DNA of 64,000 nt from Avibacterium sp. 20-132 (GTDB taxonomy: Bacteria > Pseudomonadota > Gammaproteobacteria > Enterobacterales > Pasteurellaceae). The stretch lies in contig NZ_CP091456.1 of assembly GCF_023611925.1 (NCBI RefSeq), positions 1,426,001-1,490,000 of the forward strand, read 5' to 3'. Shown piece after piece: positions 39,312 to 51,425 of this stretch; position 1 is the first letter of the stretch; every line of letters starts with the position of its first letter. The notes below the pieces were generated by a model, which ran no database searches, was not told where the DNA came from, and worked only from the letters and a program-made list of their open reading frames with translations. A program made the translations under genes and the position numbers.

Positions 39312-40277
39312 ATGAACGCGCAGAACCTTTTTTCTTCACCTGAACATTTTACCGTTTTATTGAATGAAGCGGTGGACGGCTTGGCATTGAAAGAAAAAGG
39401 CATCTATATTGATGGTACCTTTGGGCGTGGTGGTCATTCTCGTCTGATCTTATCTCGCTTATCACAAGATGGCAGATTAATAGCCATTGATCGCGATCCT
39501 CGCGCCATTGCAGCAGCACAGCAAATTCAAGATCCGCGTTTTCAGATTGAGCATCAGAGTTTCTCAGCGATCCCTGAGATCTGCGAGAAACTCGGTTTAG
39601 TTGGGAAAATTGATGGGATTTTGCTCGACCTTGGCGTTTCTTCACCGCAATTAGATGAAGCAGAACGCGGTTTTAGCTTTATGAAAGATGGGCCACTTGA
39701 TATGCGAATGGATACTACGCAAGGTTTATCAGCGGCAGAGTGGTTACAACAGGTTTCAGAGCAAGATCTTGCTTGGGTACTGAAAACCTTTGGTGAAGAG
39801 CGGTTCGCTAAGCGTATTGCGCAAGCTATTGTTAATTATAATAAAAACGCACGTCAAAATGGCACAGAGCCACTGCATCGTACCTTGCAATTAGCTGAAT
39901 TAATCGCTCAATCAGTACCTTTTAAGGATAAACATAAACATCCTGCAACACGCAGTTTTCAGGCAATTCGTATTTTTATTAATGCCGAATTCGAAGAGCT
40001 AGAGCGTGTTTTAACCGGGGCTTTACAAGTGTTAGCGCCACAAGGACGTTTGTCAATCATCAGTTTCCATTCCCTAGAAGATCGTATGGTGAAGCATTTT
40101 ATGCGTAAGCAAAGTAAGGGGGAAAGTTTACCAAAAGGCCTTCCATTGCGCGAAGATCAAATTCAGCGTAGTCAAACCTTAAAAACCATTGGTAAAGCAA
40201 TTATGCCAACAGAACAAGAAATTGCACAAAATGCACGCTCTAGGAGTGCAGTACTGCGCATTGCGGAGAGGGTATAA
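39312..40277 (+). CDS. rsmH: 16S rRNA (cytosine-1402-N4)-methyltransferase RsmH
   Basis: 321 residues. S-adenosylmethionine motif [15 protein letters not shown] near residue 35; [32 protein letters not shown] and the C-terminal [18 protein letters not shown] are diagnostic. It methylates N4 of C1402 in the ribosomal P site. Its end is two bases ahead of ftsL. Confidence 0.97.
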   Translation: MNAQNLFSSPEHFTVLLNEAVDGLALKEKGIYIDGTFGRGGHSRLILSRLSQDGRLIAIDRDPRAIAAAQQIQDPRFQIEHQSFSAIPEICEKLGLVGKIDGILLDLGVSSPQLDEAERGFSFMKDGPLDMRMDTTQGLSAAEWLQQVSEQDLAWVLKTFGEERFAKRIAQAIVNYNKNARQNGTEPLHRTLQLAELIAQSVPFKDKHKHPATRSFQAIRIFINAEFEELERVLTGALQVLAPQGRLSIISFHSLEDRMVKHFMRKQSKGESLPKGLPLREDQIQRSQTLKTIGKAIMPTEQEIAQNARSRSAVLRIAERV

Positions 40278-40279
40278 AA

Positions 40280-40600
40280 ATGATTGAAAATTCAGAACGC
40301 TATCCATTGCGTAGCATTATTGTCGAGGATCTTTTTGCCTCAAACAAACTCTTGATGGCGTTAATGGCATTAGTGATTGTGAGTGCGCTAAGCACAATTT
40401 GGATTACTCACCAAACGCGTGGGCTGATTGCAGAAAAAGGCGAATTAGTACTACAACACCAAGCCTTAGAAAATGAATTTTTAAACTTAAAGTTAGAAGA
40501 AGCAACCCAAAGTGATAATACTCGTGTTGAGGCGATTGCAACTGGGAAATTACAAATGCAACATATCTCGCCAGAACAAGAAATTTTATTATTAGAATAA
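40280..40600 (+). CDS. ftsL: cell division protein FtsL
   Basis: 106 residues. One membrane helix (about 20-45: LLMALMALVIVSALSTIWITH) followed by a leucine-zipper-like coiled coil (about 55-85). FtsL joins FtsB and FtsQ to recruit FtsI and FtsW. Identified mainly by size, topology and position between rsmH and ftsI. Confidence 0.92.
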   Translation: MIENSERYPLRSIIVEDLFASNKLLMALMALVIVSALSTIWITHQTRGLIAEKGELVLQHQALENEFLNLKLEEATQSDNTRVEAIATGKLQMQHISPEQEILLLE

Positions 40601-40614
40601 TTTGAGGGGCAAGG

Positions 40615-42414
40615 ATGATTAAGAAAAATAATAAAGCAAAGCGTAGCACTAGCACAGGCAGTGCGATTAAACGCAATAAACCTAAAATTTCTTACGATAG
40701 TAGTTTTTTGCTGATACGTTTTCGTGTTGCTGTTTTTTTCACTATGCTTTTGTTAACTGCATTGATTGCCCGAGCGGCTTATGTGCAAGTGGTAAATGCG
40801 GATCCCCTTGCTGATGAGGCAGATAAGCGTTCAGTGCGAACACAACAGGTGCTTTCAGTTCGAGGTTCAATTTTAGATCGTAATGGACAATTACTTTCTG
40901 TAAGCGTGCCAATGTATTCCGTGGTGGCTGACGCAAAATTTGTGTTTGAAGAGAATTCGTTACAGGATAAAGATCGTTGGCAAGCCTTAGCCAAAGCCCT
41001 CGGTGTTTCTTATAGCCAGTTAGTTAAACGCGTGGAAAAAGATCCTTCTTCGCGTTTCGTGTATTTATCTCGTCAGGTTTCACCAACCGTCGCGGATTAT
41101 GTTAAGCAACTAAAAATTAAAGGCGTTGTACTGAAAACAGAGGCTCGCCGTTTTTATCCTAGAGTCGAGGAGACAGCTCATTTAATTGGTTATACCAATA
41201 TTGATGGTGAAGGCATTGAAGGGATTGAGAAAAGTTTTAACGCGTTATTGGTGGGAAAATCGGGTTCTCGTACTTACCGCAAGGATAAATTTGGACACGT
41301 TGTAGAAGACATTGCAGATGTAAAAAAATATGATGCCCACGACGTTACCTTGAGTATTGATGAAAAACTGCAATCAATGGTTTACCGTGAAATCAAAAAA
41401 GCGGTGGCAGAGAATAAGGCGGAATCAGGTACCGCAGTATTAGTGGATATTCGCACTGGTGAAGTGTTAGCGATGGTCAATGCCCCTTCCTATAACCCAA
41501 ATAACCGTGTTGGTGTGAAAGCAGATTTAATGCGAAACCGAGCGATTACAGACACCTTTGAACCCGGTTCGACAGTAAAACCTTTCGTTGTTTTGACCGC
41601 ACTTCAAAACGGTGTGGTAGGGCGTAACGAAGTGATTAATACAGGGCCTTTGGTGTTAAATGGACACGAAGTGAAAGACGTTGCCCCTAGAGATCGCCAA
41701 ACCCTTGATGAAATTCTCGAAAATTCCAGTAACCGAGGGGTAAGTCGTTTAGCTTTGCGTATGCCACCGAGTGCATTAATGGAAACCTACCAAAATGCGG
41801 GGTTAGGGAAGCCAACAGAGTTAGGGTTGATTGGTGAACAATCAGGCATTTTAAATGCAAGTCGTAAACGCTGGGCAGATATTGAACGCGCTAACGTGGC
41901 TTATGGTTATGGGATAAATGCGACACCACTACAAATTGCGCGTGCTTACGTAACGTTAGGAAGCTTTGGGATTTATCGTCCACTTTCCATTACTAAGGTT
42001 GATCCGCCAGTGATTGGTCAGCGTGTGTTTTCCGAAAAAATTACCCGTGAAGTGGTCAATATGATGGAAAAAGTGGCAATTAAAAATAAACGCGCAATGG
42101 TAGAAGGTTATCGTGTCGGGATTAAAACAGGGACGGCAAAAAAACTGGAGAAAGGTCGCTATGTGGATAAATATATTGCTTATACCGCAGGCATTGCCCC
42201 AATTTCTGATCCCCGTTATGCCTTGATTGTACTGATTAATGAACCAAAAGCAGGACAATATTATGGTGGTGCGGTTTCTGCCCCATTATTCTCAAATATT
42301 ATGGGATATGCACTACGAATGAATAATGTTACGCCGGATGGCATCGCGCAACAAAAAGTCGCAAAACGCACTGTTCGTTTAAGTGATCAGAAAAAAGATG
42401 AAAAAACCAACTAG
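40615..42414 (+). CDS. ftsI: peptidoglycan transpeptidase FtsI (PBP3)
   Basis: 599 residues. Septal cross-linking enzyme and beta-lactam target. One N-terminal membrane helix (about 38-58), the pedestal domain with [13 protein letters not shown], then the transpeptidase: nucleophile in [13 protein letters not shown] (STVK), SSNRGVS (the SxN motif) and GIKTGTAKK (KTG). All three active-site motifs are intact. Located in the fixed ftsL-ftsI-murE order. Confidence 0.97.
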   Translation: MIKKNNKAKRSTSTGSAIKRNKPKISYDSSFLLIRFRVAVFFTMLLLTALIARAAYVQVVNADPLADEADKRSVRTQQVLSVRGSILDRNGQLLSVSVPMYSVVADAKFVFEENSLQDKDRWQALAKALGVSYSQLVKRVEKDPSSRFVYLSRQVSPTVADYVKQLKIKGVVLKTEARRFYPRVEETAHLIGYTNIDGEGIEGIEKSFNALLVGKSGSRTYRKDKFGHVVEDIADVKKYDAHDVTLSIDEKLQSMVYREIKKAVAENKAESGTAVLVDIRTGEVLAMVNAPSYNPNNRVGVKADLMRNRAITDTFEPGSTVKPFVVLTALQNGVVGRNEVINTGPLVLNGHEVKDVAPRDRQTLDEILENSSNRGVSRLALRMPPSALMETYQNAGLGKPTELGLIGEQSGILNASRKRWADIERANVAYGYGINATPLQIARAYVTLGSFGIYRPLSITKVDPPVIGQRVFSEKITREVVNMMEKVAIKNKRAMVEGYRVGIKTGTAKKLEKGRYVDKYIAYTAGIAPISDPRYALIVLINEPKAGQYYGGAVSAPLFSNIMGYALRMNNVTPDGIAQQKVAKRTVRLSDQKKDEKTN

Positions 42415-42435
42415 CTTCTGGTAGAGGAAAAAAGA

Positions 42436-43911
42436 ATGAAAAAACTCACCGCACTTTTGGGGATAAACCATTTGCCTCAAGAGGTTGAGCTGACCGAAAT
42501 GACCTTAGACAGCCGCTCTGTAAAGACTGGCTGTCTTTTCGTTGCGATAAAAGGGCATCAAACAGACGGCAGAAATTATATTCCACAAGCTATTGCCAAT
42601 GGCGCAAGTGCGGTGCTTTTTGAGGCAGATTTTCCGCAACAACATTTAGCCGTCAAAATGGAACAAGGTATTCCGCTTATCGCTTATTATGAGTTAGCAT
42701 CACATTTATCTCATCTTGCAGGGCAATTTTATGATGATCCTTCTCATCATTTAACATTAGTCGGTGTAACAGGCACGAATGGTAAAACCACGGTAGCTCA
42801 GCTTTTGGCGCAGTGGGCGAACTTGCTTGGGCATCGCAGCGCGGTAATGGGGACGATTGGGAATGGGGTGCTTGGGCAAATAAAGGAAGCGACAAACACC
42901 ACCGGTTCAGCCATTGAAATTCAATCTGCGTTGGATCATTTTGTGCAAGCTGGGGCAGATTTTGCAGCGATTGAAGTATCTTCACACGGCTTAGTACAAC
43001 ATCGTGTTGAAGCTTTGCAATTTGCTGTGGCGATTTTTACCAATCTGAGCCGTGATCATCTTGATTATCATCATACAATGGAAAATTATGCAGCGGCGAA
43101 ATATCGTTTATTCAGCGAATTAGCGACTCAGCATAAAGTGATTAATGCTGATGATCCCGTTGGTGCACAATGGTTGCAGGCATTGCCGAATGCCATTGCA
43201 GTAAGTGTAAAAGCTGATTATCAACCAACGCATCAACAATGGTTAAAAGCAGAGCAAATCCAATTTCATCATCAAGGCGCGGTCATTCATTTTGCGTCCA
43301 GTTGGGGCAAGGGGGAATTACATAGCCCATTGATCGGTGCATTTAATGTCAGCAATTTATTATTCGCTTTTGCAAGCCTCCTTGCTTTAGGTTATTCCTT
43401 AACCGAACTTTGCCAAAGTGTGGCAAAATTACGGGGCGTTTGTGGGCGAATGGAGCGTTTGAATGCCCCAAACCAAGCAACCGCTATTGTGGATTATGCC
43501 CACACGCCAGATGCGTTAGAAAAAGCGTTGCAAGCCGCACGCTTACATTGTGATGGCGTGCTTTACTGTGTTTTTGGTTGCGGTGGCGATCGAGATACGG
43601 GCAAACGTCCACAAATGGCACACGTTGCAGAACAGTTTGCTGATTTCGTGATTGTTACTGATGACAACCCACGCACTGAAGATGCAACGAAAATTATTCA
43701 AGACATTCAAGCTGGATTTGTTGATTTAACCAAGGTGAAGATTATTCATCAGCGTGATCAAGCAATTAGACAAGCACTTACAATGGCGCAACCACAAGAT
43801 GTGGTGCTGATTGCGGGTAAAGGCCACGAAGATTATCAAATTATTGGCACAAGCAAATTGCCATTTTCCGATCAAGCCACAGTAAAACAATATTTTAGTG
43901 AAACAAAATGA
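42436..43911 (+). CDS. murE: UDP-MurNAc-tripeptide synthetase MurE (meso-DAP adding)
   Basis: 491 residues. Adds meso-diaminopimelate to UDP-MurNAc-L-Ala-D-Glu. ATP loop [28 protein letters not shown] for UMAG binding; [12 protein letters not shown] contains the DNPR motif that marks meso-DAP specificity. Its stop overlaps the murF start (ATGA). The N-terminal codons KLTALL include an uptake-like sequence. Confidence 0.97.
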   Translation: MKKLTALLGINHLPQEVELTEMTLDSRSVKTGCLFVAIKGHQTDGRNYIPQAIANGASAVLFEADFPQQHLAVKMEQGIPLIAYYELASHLSHLAGQFYDDPSHHLTLVGVTGTNGKTTVAQLLAQWANLLGHRSAVMGTIGNGVLGQIKEATNTTGSAIEIQSALDHFVQAGADFAAIEVSSHGLVQHRVEALQFAVAIFTNLSRDHLDYHHTMENYAAAKYRLFSELATQHKVINADDPVGAQWLQALPNAIAVSVKADYQPTHQQWLKAEQIQFHHQGAVIHFASSWGKGELHSPLIGAFNVSNLLFAFASLLALGYSLTELCQSVAKLRGVCGRMERLNAPNQATAIVDYAHTPDALEKALQAARLHCDGVLYCVFGCGGDRDTGKRPQMAHVAEQFADFVIVTDDNPRTEDATKIIQDIQAGFVDLTKVKIIHQRDQAIRQALTMAQPQDVVLIAGKGHEDYQIIGTSKLPFSDQATVKQYFSETK

Positions 43912-45290
43912 TTAAATTAACGACACAACAATTGGCGAATATTCTCAATGGCACACTTTCTGGTGAAAGTGGTGTGGTGATTGAAAATATCAGCACGGAT
44001 ACCCGTCAAGCCAATCCACAAGGCGTATTCTTTGCCTTGAAAGGTGAGCGATTTGATGGCCATCAATATTTAGCCAATGCCGTAGAACAAGGGGCATTGG
44101 CGGTGATTGTGGATCACCTATGTGAAATTAACGTACCACAGATCATTGTGGCTGATACTCGCCTTGCTTTAGGACAATTGGGCAAATGGTTAAAAGCAGA
44201 AATTAACCCTTTAACTGTGGCAATAACAGGATCATCAGGCAAGACCACGGTAAAAGAAATGACGGCTGCCATTTTGCAACAAAGTGCGGGGGATTTTTCT
44301 CAGGTTTTATTTACCAACGGTAATTTTAATAACGATATTGGCGTGCCATTAACCCTATTACGTCTTACGCCACAACATAAATTTGCGGTGATCGAATTAG
44401 GTGCGAATCATCTTGGTGAAATTGCTTACACCACCGAATTAGTGCGTCCTAATGTAGCAATGGTCAATAATGTTGCCGCCGCACATTTAGAAGGTTTTCG
44501 TAGCCTTGCTGGGGTAGCACAAGCCAAAGGGGAAATTTATCAAGGCTTAGCACCGCAAGGCATTGCGTTAATTAATTTAGATTGCAATTATTTATCTGAT
44601 TGGCAAAAGAATATCGCCGATCACCAAGTGCGGTCGTTTTCTTTAACAAATTCACAAGCTGATTTTTATGCCACAGAAATTCAGCTCAACGAGCAAGGAT
44701 CGCAATTTGTCTTACACAGTCCGCAAGGGGATATTGCAATTCAGTTACCTTATTTAGGTGAACATAATATCAGTAATGCCTTAGCCGCTGCTGCTTTGGC
44801 AATGAATGTGGGGGCAACGCTTTCTGATGTGCAACGAGGTTTGGCAACAGGGACAAAAGTGAAAGGGCGTTTATTCCCCATTCAGCCTTGCAAAAATTTA
44901 TTGTTACTTGATGATACATACAACGCCAATGTGGATTCTTTGCAATCGGCGATTCAAGTGTTACAAAAATATCCCGCTTTTCGCATTTTAATTGTTGGCG
45001 ATATGGCAGAATTAGGCGAAAATAGTCAGTTTTGTCATCAGCAAGTGGCAGAGGCTGCACAAGCCGCACAATTAGATTTTGTCGCAAGTTATGGTAAGGA
45101 AAGTGCCGTAATTTCAGCCCAATGTGGCGGAACGCATTTTTCTCAACAAAATCAATTAGCTGATTTTGTTACTGAATTAGTTAAAGAAAAATTAGCACAA
45201 AATCAATCTGTCGTGGTGTTAGCCAAAGGCTCTCGCCGAATGCAATTAGAAAATGTGATTGAATTATTAAAGGATAGCTTTCAATGTTAG
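43908..45290 (+). CDS. murF: UDP-MurNAc-pentapeptide synthetase MurF
   Basis: 460 residues. Adds D-Ala-D-Ala to the tripeptide precursor. N-terminal substrate domain with [23 protein letters not shown] loop [29 protein letters not shown], and [18 protein letters not shown] in the C-terminal part. It overlaps murE at the start by four bases and mraY at its end by seven. Confidence 0.97.
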   Translation: MIKLTTQQLANILNGTLSGESGVVIENISTDTRQANPQGVFFALKGERFDGHQYLANAVEQGALAVIVDHLCEINVPQIIVADTRLALGQLGKWLKAEINPLTVAITGSSGKTTVKEMTAAILQQSAGDFSQVLFTNGNFNNDIGVPLTLLRLTPQHKFAVIELGANHLGEIAYTTELVRPNVAMVNNVAAAHLEGFRSLAGVAQAKGEIYQGLAPQGIALINLDCNYLSDWQKNIADHQVRSFSLTNSQADFYATEIQLNEQGSQFVLHSPQGDIAIQLPYLGEHNISNALAAAALAMNVGATLSDVQRGLATGTKVKGRLFPIQPCKNLLLLDDTYNANVDSLQSAIQVLQKYPAFRILIVGDMAELGENSQFCHQQVAEAAQAAQLDFVASYGKESAVISAQCGGTHFSQQNQLADFVTELVKEKLAQNQSVVVLAKGSRRMQLENVIELLKDSFQC

Positions 45291-46366
45291 TTTGGCTCGC
45301 AGAATATCTGCAACAATACCAGAGTGGTTTTAATGTTATTTCTTATATTACCGTACGTGCGATCTTGGCATTATTAACGGCATTGTTAATTTCTTTATGG
45401 ATTGGACCAAAAGTGATCCGCCGCTTACAAATTCTAAAATTTGGGCAAGAAGTGCGTAATGACGGGCCAGAAAGCCATTTAAGCAAAAAAGGTACCCCAA
45501 CGATGGGGGGGATTATGATTTTATTCGCCATTACCGTCAGTACATTACTTTGGGCGAATTTAGCCAATCCTTATATCTGGTTTAGCTTACTTGTTTTGCT
45601 CGGCTATGGTGTGGTGGGGTTTGTGGATGATTACCGTAAGATCACCCGCAAAAATACAGACGGCTTAATTGCACGCTGGAAATATTTTTGGCTTTCTGCG
45701 ATTGCCTTAGTGGCAGTGTTTGGTATGTATGCAGTCGGCAAAGATACTGATGCAACACGCCTTGTTGTGCCATTTTTTAAAGAAGTGATGCCACAGCTTG
45801 GCTTATTCTATGTTGTGTTAGCCTATTTTGTTATTGTTGGTACAAGTAATGCGGTAAATTTAACCGATGGCTTAGATGGGCTTGCCATTATGCCAACGGT
45901 ATTTGTTGCTGGGGCATTTGCCTTGATTGCGTGGGCAACGGGTAACATAGAATGGGCGAATTATTTGTATATTCCGCACATAAAATATACTTCTGAATTG
46001 GTTGTGTTTTGTACTGCGATTGTTGGGGCGGGATTAGGTTTCCTTTGGTTTAATACTTACCCAGCACAAGTTTTTATGGGCGATGTGGGATCACTTGCGC
46101 TAGGTGGCGCATTAGGCGTGGTTGCAGTGCTTGTGCGACAAGAATTTCTATTAGTGATTATGGGCGGGGTTTTTGTGATGGAAACGCTGTCAGTGATTTT
46201 GCAAGTGGGTTCTTACAAACTGCGTAAACAACGTATTTTTCGTATGGCACCCATTCATCACCATTTTGAATTAAAAGGCTGGCCTGAGCCGCGTGTGATT
46301 ATCCGCTTTTGGATTATTTCCTTAATGCTTGTATTACTTGGCTTGGTTACGTTGAAATTACGTTAG
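45284..46366 (+). CDS. mraY: phospho-MurNAc-pentapeptide translocase MraY
   Basis: 360 residues, ten membrane segments. It links phospho-MurNAc-pentapeptide to undecaprenyl phosphate, making lipid I. Motifs: [26 protein letters not shown] (the DD pair), [16 protein letters not shown] and the C-terminal [15 protein letters not shown] with the triple His. Exactly the family length. Confidence 0.98.
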   Translation: MLVWLAEYLQQYQSGFNVISYITVRAILALLTALLISLWIGPKVIRRLQILKFGQEVRNDGPESHLSKKGTPTMGGIMILFAITVSTLLWANLANPYIWFSLLVLLGYGVVGFVDDYRKITRKNTDGLIARWKYFWLSAIALVAVFGMYAVGKDTDATRLVVPFFKEVMPQLGLFYVVLAYFVIVGTSNAVNLTDGLDGLAIMPTVFVAGAFALIAWATGNIEWANYLYIPHIKYTSELVVFCTAIVGAGLGFLWFNTYPAQVFMGDVGSLALGGALGVVAVLVRQEFLLVIMGGVFVMETLSVILQVGSYKLRKQRIFRMAPIHHHFELKGWPEPRVIIRFWIISLMLVLLGLVTLKLR

Positions 46367-46385
46367 AAAAGGGTGAAAGCAAACA

Positions 46386-47696
46386 ATGAATCAATATCAA
46401 GATAAAAATATCTGTGTGGTTGGCTTGGGGAAAACCGGTCTATCTTGTGTGGAATATTTACTTGCTCAAGGAGCAAAGGTTCGAGTGATGGATACCCGCC
46501 AATCACCTGCTGGTGTAGAGCAGTTGGGGAAAAATGTCCTCGTGCATACAGGGAGCCTGAACTCACAATGGTTGCTGGAAAGCGATATGATTGTGATAAG
46601 CCCCGGGCTTGCAGTAAAAACACCAGAAATTTACACCGCACTTCAAGCTGGCGTTGAAGTGGTGGGCGATATTGAATTGTTCTGCCGTGCCGCAGATAAA
46701 CCGATTATTGCGATTACCGGTTCAAATGGAAAAAGTACCGTTACCACACTGGTAGCTGAAATGGCGAAAGCAGCGGGCTTGAAAGTGGGAATGGGCGGTA
46801 ATATTGGTATCCCAGCCCTTTCTTTACTTGAACAACATCACGATATTTATGTGTTGGAGCTATCAAGCTTTCAACTAGAAACCACTTATAGCTTAAAAGC
46901 CGTTGCTGCCACAGTGCTGAATGTGAGTGAAGATCATATGAATCGCTATGTGGATTTAGAAGATTATCGCCAAGCAAAGTTAAAAATTTATCATCATTGC
47001 CAAACTGCAGTAATTAACGCCGAAGATCCACTCACTCAACAAGAAGGGAGCTTGCGAGCGAGAAAACAAGTCAGTTTCGCCGAACATAATGCGGATTATT
47101 GGTTAAAAACAGAAAACGGTAAACAATATTTAATGGCATATGATGAGGTGATATTACCTTGCGATGAAATCAGATTGACAGGTCGCCATAATTATATGAA
47201 TGCGCTTGCTGCCATTGCCCTTGCACAAAGTGCGGGGATAAATTTGCAAGGAATTTGCACCGCACTGCGTGAGTTTACCGGTTTAGATCACCGCTTTCAA
47301 TTAGCTCATTTGGCACAGGGGGTACGTTGGATTAACGATTCCAAAGCCACTAATGTCGGTAGCACCGTTGCCGCACTCACTGGCTTGCAAGTGGCGGGCA
47401 AACTTTATTTATTGCTCGGTGGAGACGGCAAAGGGGCTGATTTTTCTGAACTCGCTGCGCTTATTAATCAACCGCATATTGAATGTTATTGCTTTGGGCA
47501 AGATGGTGTAAAACTGGCACAACTTTCTACGCAAAGTCATTTATTTGACACAATGGAACAGGCGATAGAGGATTTTCGTGCAAAACTAAAAGAGGGCGAT
47601 ATGGTGTTACTTTCCCCTGCTTGCGCGAGTCTTGATCAATTTGCCTCGTTTGAAAAACGCGGTGAGGAATTTACTCGTTTAGCGAAACTAAGTTAG
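46386..47696 (+). CDS. murD: UDP-MurNAc-L-alanine:D-glutamate ligase MurD
   Basis: 436 residues. Adds D-Glu to UDP-MurNAc-L-Ala. N-terminal Rossmann VGLGKTGLSCVEYLL, ATP loop AITGSNGKSTVTTLV, LELSSFQLETT, NVSEDHMNRY and NDSKATNVGSTVAAL are all present. Twenty bases after mraY and eleven before ftsW. Confidence 0.97.
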   Translation: MNQYQDKNICVVGLGKTGLSCVEYLLAQGAKVRVMDTRQSPAGVEQLGKNVLVHTGSLNSQWLLESDMIVISPGLAVKTPEIYTALQAGVEVVGDIELFCRAADKPIIAITGSNGKSTVTTLVAEMAKAAGLKVGMGGNIGIPALSLLEQHHDIYVLELSSFQLETTYSLKAVAATVLNVSEDHMNRYVDLEDYRQAKLKIYHHCQTAVINAEDPLTQQEGSLRARKQVSFAEHNADYWLKTENGKQYLMAYDEVILPCDEIRLTGRHNYMNALAAIALAQSAGINLQGICTALREFTGLDHRFQLAHLAQGVRWINDSKATNVGSTVAALTGLQVAGKLYLLLGGDGKGADFSELAALINQPHIECYCFGQDGVKLAQLSTQSHLFDTMEQAIEDFRAKLKEGDMVLLSPACASLDQFASFEKRGEEFTRLAKLS

Positions 47697-47706
47697 AGAA
47701 TCATCA

Positions 47707-48885
47707 ATGCAGTTTATTGAAAAGTTAAAAGCCCAGTTAAGAATCACACCAAATAATTTGCTCTACGATAGAGCATTATTATGGTTGTTTGTGAGTTTGC
47801 TCGTGATTGGATTGATCGCCGTATCCTCAGCATCTATTCCTGTGGGGGCGAGATTATTCAATGATTCTTTTTATTTTGCAAAACGTGATGCCATTTATGT
47901 GGTGTTGTCTATTTTTGCTTGCTACACCGTCTTAAATATTCCAATGACATTTTGGGAAAAATATTATGGCTATATTTTTTGGATCGCAATCATTTTGCTC
48001 GTAATGGTGCTTATTCCGGGGATTGGGTCAAGAATTAACGGTGCGAGACGCTGGATTCCAATGATTTTCTTTAATTTCCAACCCGCTGAATTTGCGAAGT
48101 TGGCGCTCACTTGTTTTTTGGCGAGCTATTTTACCCGTCGTTACGATGAAGTGCGCAGCCGCAAACTCAGTGCTTTCAAGCCATTCATTGTAATGGGAGT
48201 ATTGGGCGCTTTATTATTGTTGCAACCCGATTTAGGAAGTACCGTTGTATTATTTGTGATTACTTTTGGCTTGCTTTGGATTGTCGGAGCAAATCTCTGG
48301 CAATTCTTAGCGTTGGGTTGTTCTGGCGTATTGCTTGTATTATGGCTAGCGATTTCATCAGCTTACCGCTTTAAACGTTTAACGGGGTTTTCCGATCCCT
48401 TCAAAGACCCTTATGGTACGGGATTTCAGCTTTCAAACTCATTAATGGCATTTGGTCGAGGCGAAATTACAGGTGAAGGATTAGGAAACTCCATTCAGAA
48501 ATTAGAATATTTACCCGAAGCCCATACTGACTTTGTGATGGCGGTAGTCGGAGAAGAATTTGGTTTAATCGGCATTTTATTTGTCATTGCATTGTTAGCA
48601 TTATTGGTGTTTAGGGCAATGAAAATTGGGCGAGAATCATTACAACTAGAGCAACGTTTCAAAGGGTTTTTCGCCTTCGGTATCAGTTTTTGGATTTTCT
48701 TCCAAGGCTTTGTGAATTTAGGAATGGCATTAGGTTTATTACCGACCAAAGGATTAACCTTCCCCTTGGTAAGTTATGGGGGATCAAGTTTGATTATTAT
48801 GTCGGTGTGTATCGGCATTTTATTGCGCATTGATCACGAAAATCGACTGATGCGAAGTGGACACGCACGCTTGCGTGATGATTAA
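47707..48885 (+). CDS. ftsW: septal peptidoglycan glycosyltransferase FtsW
   Basis: 392 residues with about ten membrane segments. SEDS-family polymerase acting with FtsI. GARRWIPMIFFNFQPAEFAKLA, LLLQPDLGSTVVLF (conserved Asp region), YLPEAHTDFVMAVVGEEFG and the C-terminal LPTKGLTFPLVSYGGSS are SEDS hallmarks. Position between murD and murG distinguishes it from RodA. Confidence 0.96.
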   Translation: MQFIEKLKAQLRITPNNLLYDRALLWLFVSLLVIGLIAVSSASIPVGARLFNDSFYFAKRDAIYVVLSIFACYTVLNIPMTFWEKYYGYIFWIAIILLVMVLIPGIGSRINGARRWIPMIFFNFQPAEFAKLALTCFLASYFTRRYDEVRSRKLSAFKPFIVMGVLGALLLLQPDLGSTVVLFVITFGLLWIVGANLWQFLALGCSGVLLVLWLAISSAYRFKRLTGFSDPFKDPYGTGFQLSNSLMAFGRGEITGEGLGNSIQKLEYLPEAHTDFVMAVVGEEFGLIGILFVIALLALLVFRAMKIGRESLQLEQRFKGFFAFGISFWIFFQGFVNLGMALGLLPTKGLTFPLVSYGGSSLIIMSVCIGILLRIDHENRLMRSGHARLRDD

Positions 48886-48901
48886 GACAAAAGGATAAAT
48901 T

Positions 48902-49960
48902 GTGGCACAACAAAAAAAACGTTTATTGGTGATGGCGGGGGGGACTGGCGGACACGTTTTCCCAGCTATTGCGGTTGCACAATATTTACAGCAACAAGGT
49001 TGGCAGATCTGTTGGCTTGGTACGCAAGATCGTATGGAAGCCCAATTATTGCCGAAGCACGGTATCCCGATTAAATTTATTCAAATTTCTGGTTTGCGAG
49101 GTAAAGGAATAAAAGCCTTACTTGCCGCGCCATTTAAAATTGTGCGGGCAATTTTCCAAGCGAAAAAAATTATTCAAGATTATCAGCCTAGTGCCGTGCT
49201 TGGTATGGGAGGGTATGTTTCTGGCCCGGGTGGGGTGGCAGCAAAATTGTGTGCGGTTCCCATTGTGTTACACGAACAAAATGCGGTGGCGGGATTGACC
49301 AATTCTTGGCTGGCTAAAATTGCAACGCGCGTATTGCAAGCCTTTCCTAACACTTTCCCGAATACTGAAGTCGTGGGCAACCCTGTTCGCCAATCTTTAT
49401 TTGCAATGCCAAGCCCCGCCGAGCGTTTTGCCGCGCGTTCAGGAAAATTAAATGTGCTTGTGGTGGGGGGAAGTCAAGGCGCACGCGTATTAAATCTCAC
49501 TTTACCAAAAGTGGTGGAGGCATTAGGGGATAAATTGACCGTTCGTCACCAAGTTGGGGCAAATATGTCAGAAAAAATCACCGCACTTTATCCGCCAGGG
49601 GCTGATGTACAAGTAACTGATTTTATTGATGATATGGCGGAGGCCTATGGCTGGGCAGATATTGTTATTTGCCGTTCCGGTGCTTTAACCGTGTGTGAAC
49701 TTGCGGCTGTCGGGACACCTGCGATTTTTGTGCCATTCCAACATAAAGATAGACAGCAATATTTGAATGCAAAATATTTAGCTGATGTGGGCGCAGCCAA
49801 AATTATTGAACAAAAAGATCTCAGCGCAGAAGCACTTATTGAGATGTTGAACCAATTTGATCGTAGCCAATTATTAACAATGGCAGAAAAAGCCAAAGCA
49901 ATGGCCACACCTCAATCTGCTCAGCAGGTGGCCGAGGTGATTATGGCGGTGGCAAAATAA
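48902..49960 (+). CDS. murG: UDP-GlcNAc:lipid I GlcNAc transferase MurG
   Basis: 352 residues. GT28 glycosyltransferase making lipid II on the inner face of the membrane. N-terminal [46 protein letters not shown] and the C-terminal nucleotide motif [15 protein letters not shown]. Starts with GTG; AAAGGATA lies just upstream. Seventeen bases after ftsW. Confidence 0.97.
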   Translation: MAQQKKRLLVMAGGTGGHVFPAIAVAQYLQQQGWQICWLGTQDRMEAQLLPKHGIPIKFIQISGLRGKGIKALLAAPFKIVRAIFQAKKIIQDYQPSAVLGMGGYVSGPGGVAAKLCAVPIVLHEQNAVAGLTNSWLAKIATRVLQAFPNTFPNTEVVGNPVRQSLFAMPSPAERFAARSGKLNVLVVGGSQGARVLNLTLPKVVEALGDKLTVRHQVGANMSEKITALYPPGADVQVTDFIDDMAEAYGWADIVICRSGALTVCELAAVGTPAIFVPFQHKDRQQYLNAKYLADVGAAKIIEQKDLSAEALIEMLNQFDRSQLLTMAEKAKAMATPQSAQQVAEVIMAVAK

Positions 49961-49983
49961 GAATAAAAGCAAGAGGCAGAGCA

Positions 49984-51414
49984 ATGAAAGAATTTCAAAA
50001 ACGAGTAAGACAAACCGTGCCAGAAATGCGTCGCGTGAAACAAATTCATTTTGTCGGTATTGGTGGTGCGGGAATGGGCGGTATCGCGGAAGTATTATTA
50101 AATGAAGGCTATCAAGTAACAGGATCTGATATTGCGGAAAATGCGGTAACTCAACGCCTAAGTGCATTGGGGGCAAAAATTTATTTTTCTCACCAACCCG
50201 CTAATGTAGATGGCGCCAGCGTGGTGGTGGTATCCAGTGCGATTAAAGAAGATAATGTTGAGGTTGTGGAAGCGCATAATAACCGCATTCCCGTTATTCA
50301 ACGTGCGCAAATGTTAGCGGAGATTATGCGATTCCGTCACGGCATTGCTATTGCAGGAACACACGGAAAAACCACAACAACAGCAATGATTTCAATGATT
50401 TATGCACAAGCAGGGCTTGATCCTACCTTTGTAAATGGCGGATTAGTGAAATCAGCAGGGACAAATGCACATTTAGGGGCAAGCCGTTATTTAATCGCTG
50501 AAGCAGATGAAAGTGATGCCTCTTTTTTACACTTACAGCCAATGGTTTCTGTGGTAACAAATATTGAACCCGACCATATGGAAACCTATCACGGTGATTT
50601 TGAAGAAATGAAACAAACCTATGTCAATTTCTTACATAATTTACCGTTTTATGGCTTAGCGGTAATGTGTGCAGATGATCCTGTGTTACTTGAACTTATT
50701 CCAAAAGTGGGGCGTCAGGTGATCACTTATGGCTTTAATGAAAATGCCGATTATCGCATTGAAGATTATCAGCAAACAGGTTTTCAAGGCCATTACACGG
50801 TTGTTACACCGCAAGGTGAACGGGTGAATGTATTGCTTAACGTCCCGGGTAAACATAATGCGTTAAATGCAACGGCAGCCTTTGCCGTGGCAAAAGAAGA
50901 AGGGATTAGCAATGAGGCTATTTTAGCCGCCTTAGCCGATTTCCAAGGGGCAGGACGTCGTTTTGATCAGCTTGGTCAATTTATTCGTCCAAATGGAAAA
51001 GTAATGTTAGTGGACGATTATGGACATCATCCGACTGAAGTGGGCGTAACCATTGAAGCAGCGAAAAAAGGTTGGGAAAATAAGCGAATTGTGATGATTT
51101 TCCAACCTCATCGTTATTCGCGTACTCGAGATCTGTTTGATGATTTCGTACAAGTATTATCGCAAGTGGATGTGCTATTAATGCTTGATGTGTATGCTGC
51201 AGGTGAAGCCCCTATTGCAGGAGCTGATAGTCGTTCATTATGTCGTTCGATTCGTAATTTAGGTAAAGTCGATCCGATTTTTGTCGCTGAACAGGAAAGT
51301 CTTGCGGAAATCTTAGATCAGGTGATTCAAGATGGAGATCTGATTTTGGCGCAAGGGGCGGGTAATGTGAGTAAGTTATCCCGTCAATTAGCAACAAATT
51401 GGGCAGAAAATTAA
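49984..51414 (+). CDS. murC: UDP-MurNAc:L-alanine ligase MurC
   Basis: 476 residues. First amino-acid ligase of the stem peptide. [18 protein letters not shown] (UDP-binding), [14 protein letters not shown] (ATP loop), [22 protein letters not shown] and [10 protein letters not shown] are diagnostic. The GTHGKT loop with His identifies MurC rather than other Mur ligases. Followed by ddlB. Confidence 0.98.
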   Translation: MKEFQKRVRQTVPEMRRVKQIHFVGIGGAGMGGIAEVLLNEGYQVTGSDIAENAVTQRLSALGAKIYFSHQPANVDGASVVVVSSAIKEDNVEVVEAHNNRIPVIQRAQMLAEIMRFRHGIAIAGTHGKTTTTAMISMIYAQAGLDPTFVNGGLVKSAGTNAHLGASRYLIAEADESDASFLHLQPMVSVVTNIEPDHMETYHGDFEEMKQTYVNFLHNLPFYGLAVMCADDPVLLELIPKVGRQVITYGFNENADYRIEDYQQTGFQGHYTVVTPQGERVNVLLNVPGKHNALNATAAFAVAKEEGISNEAILAALADFQGAGRRFDQLGQFIRPNGKVMLVDDYGHHPTEVGVTIEAAKKGWENKRIVMIFQPHRYSRTRDLFDDFVQVLSQVDVLLMLDVYAAGEAPIAGADSRSLCRSIRNLGKVDPIFVAEQESLAEILDQVIQDGDLILAQGAGNVSKLSRQLATNWAEN

Positions 51415-51425
51415 TTGGAAGCAGT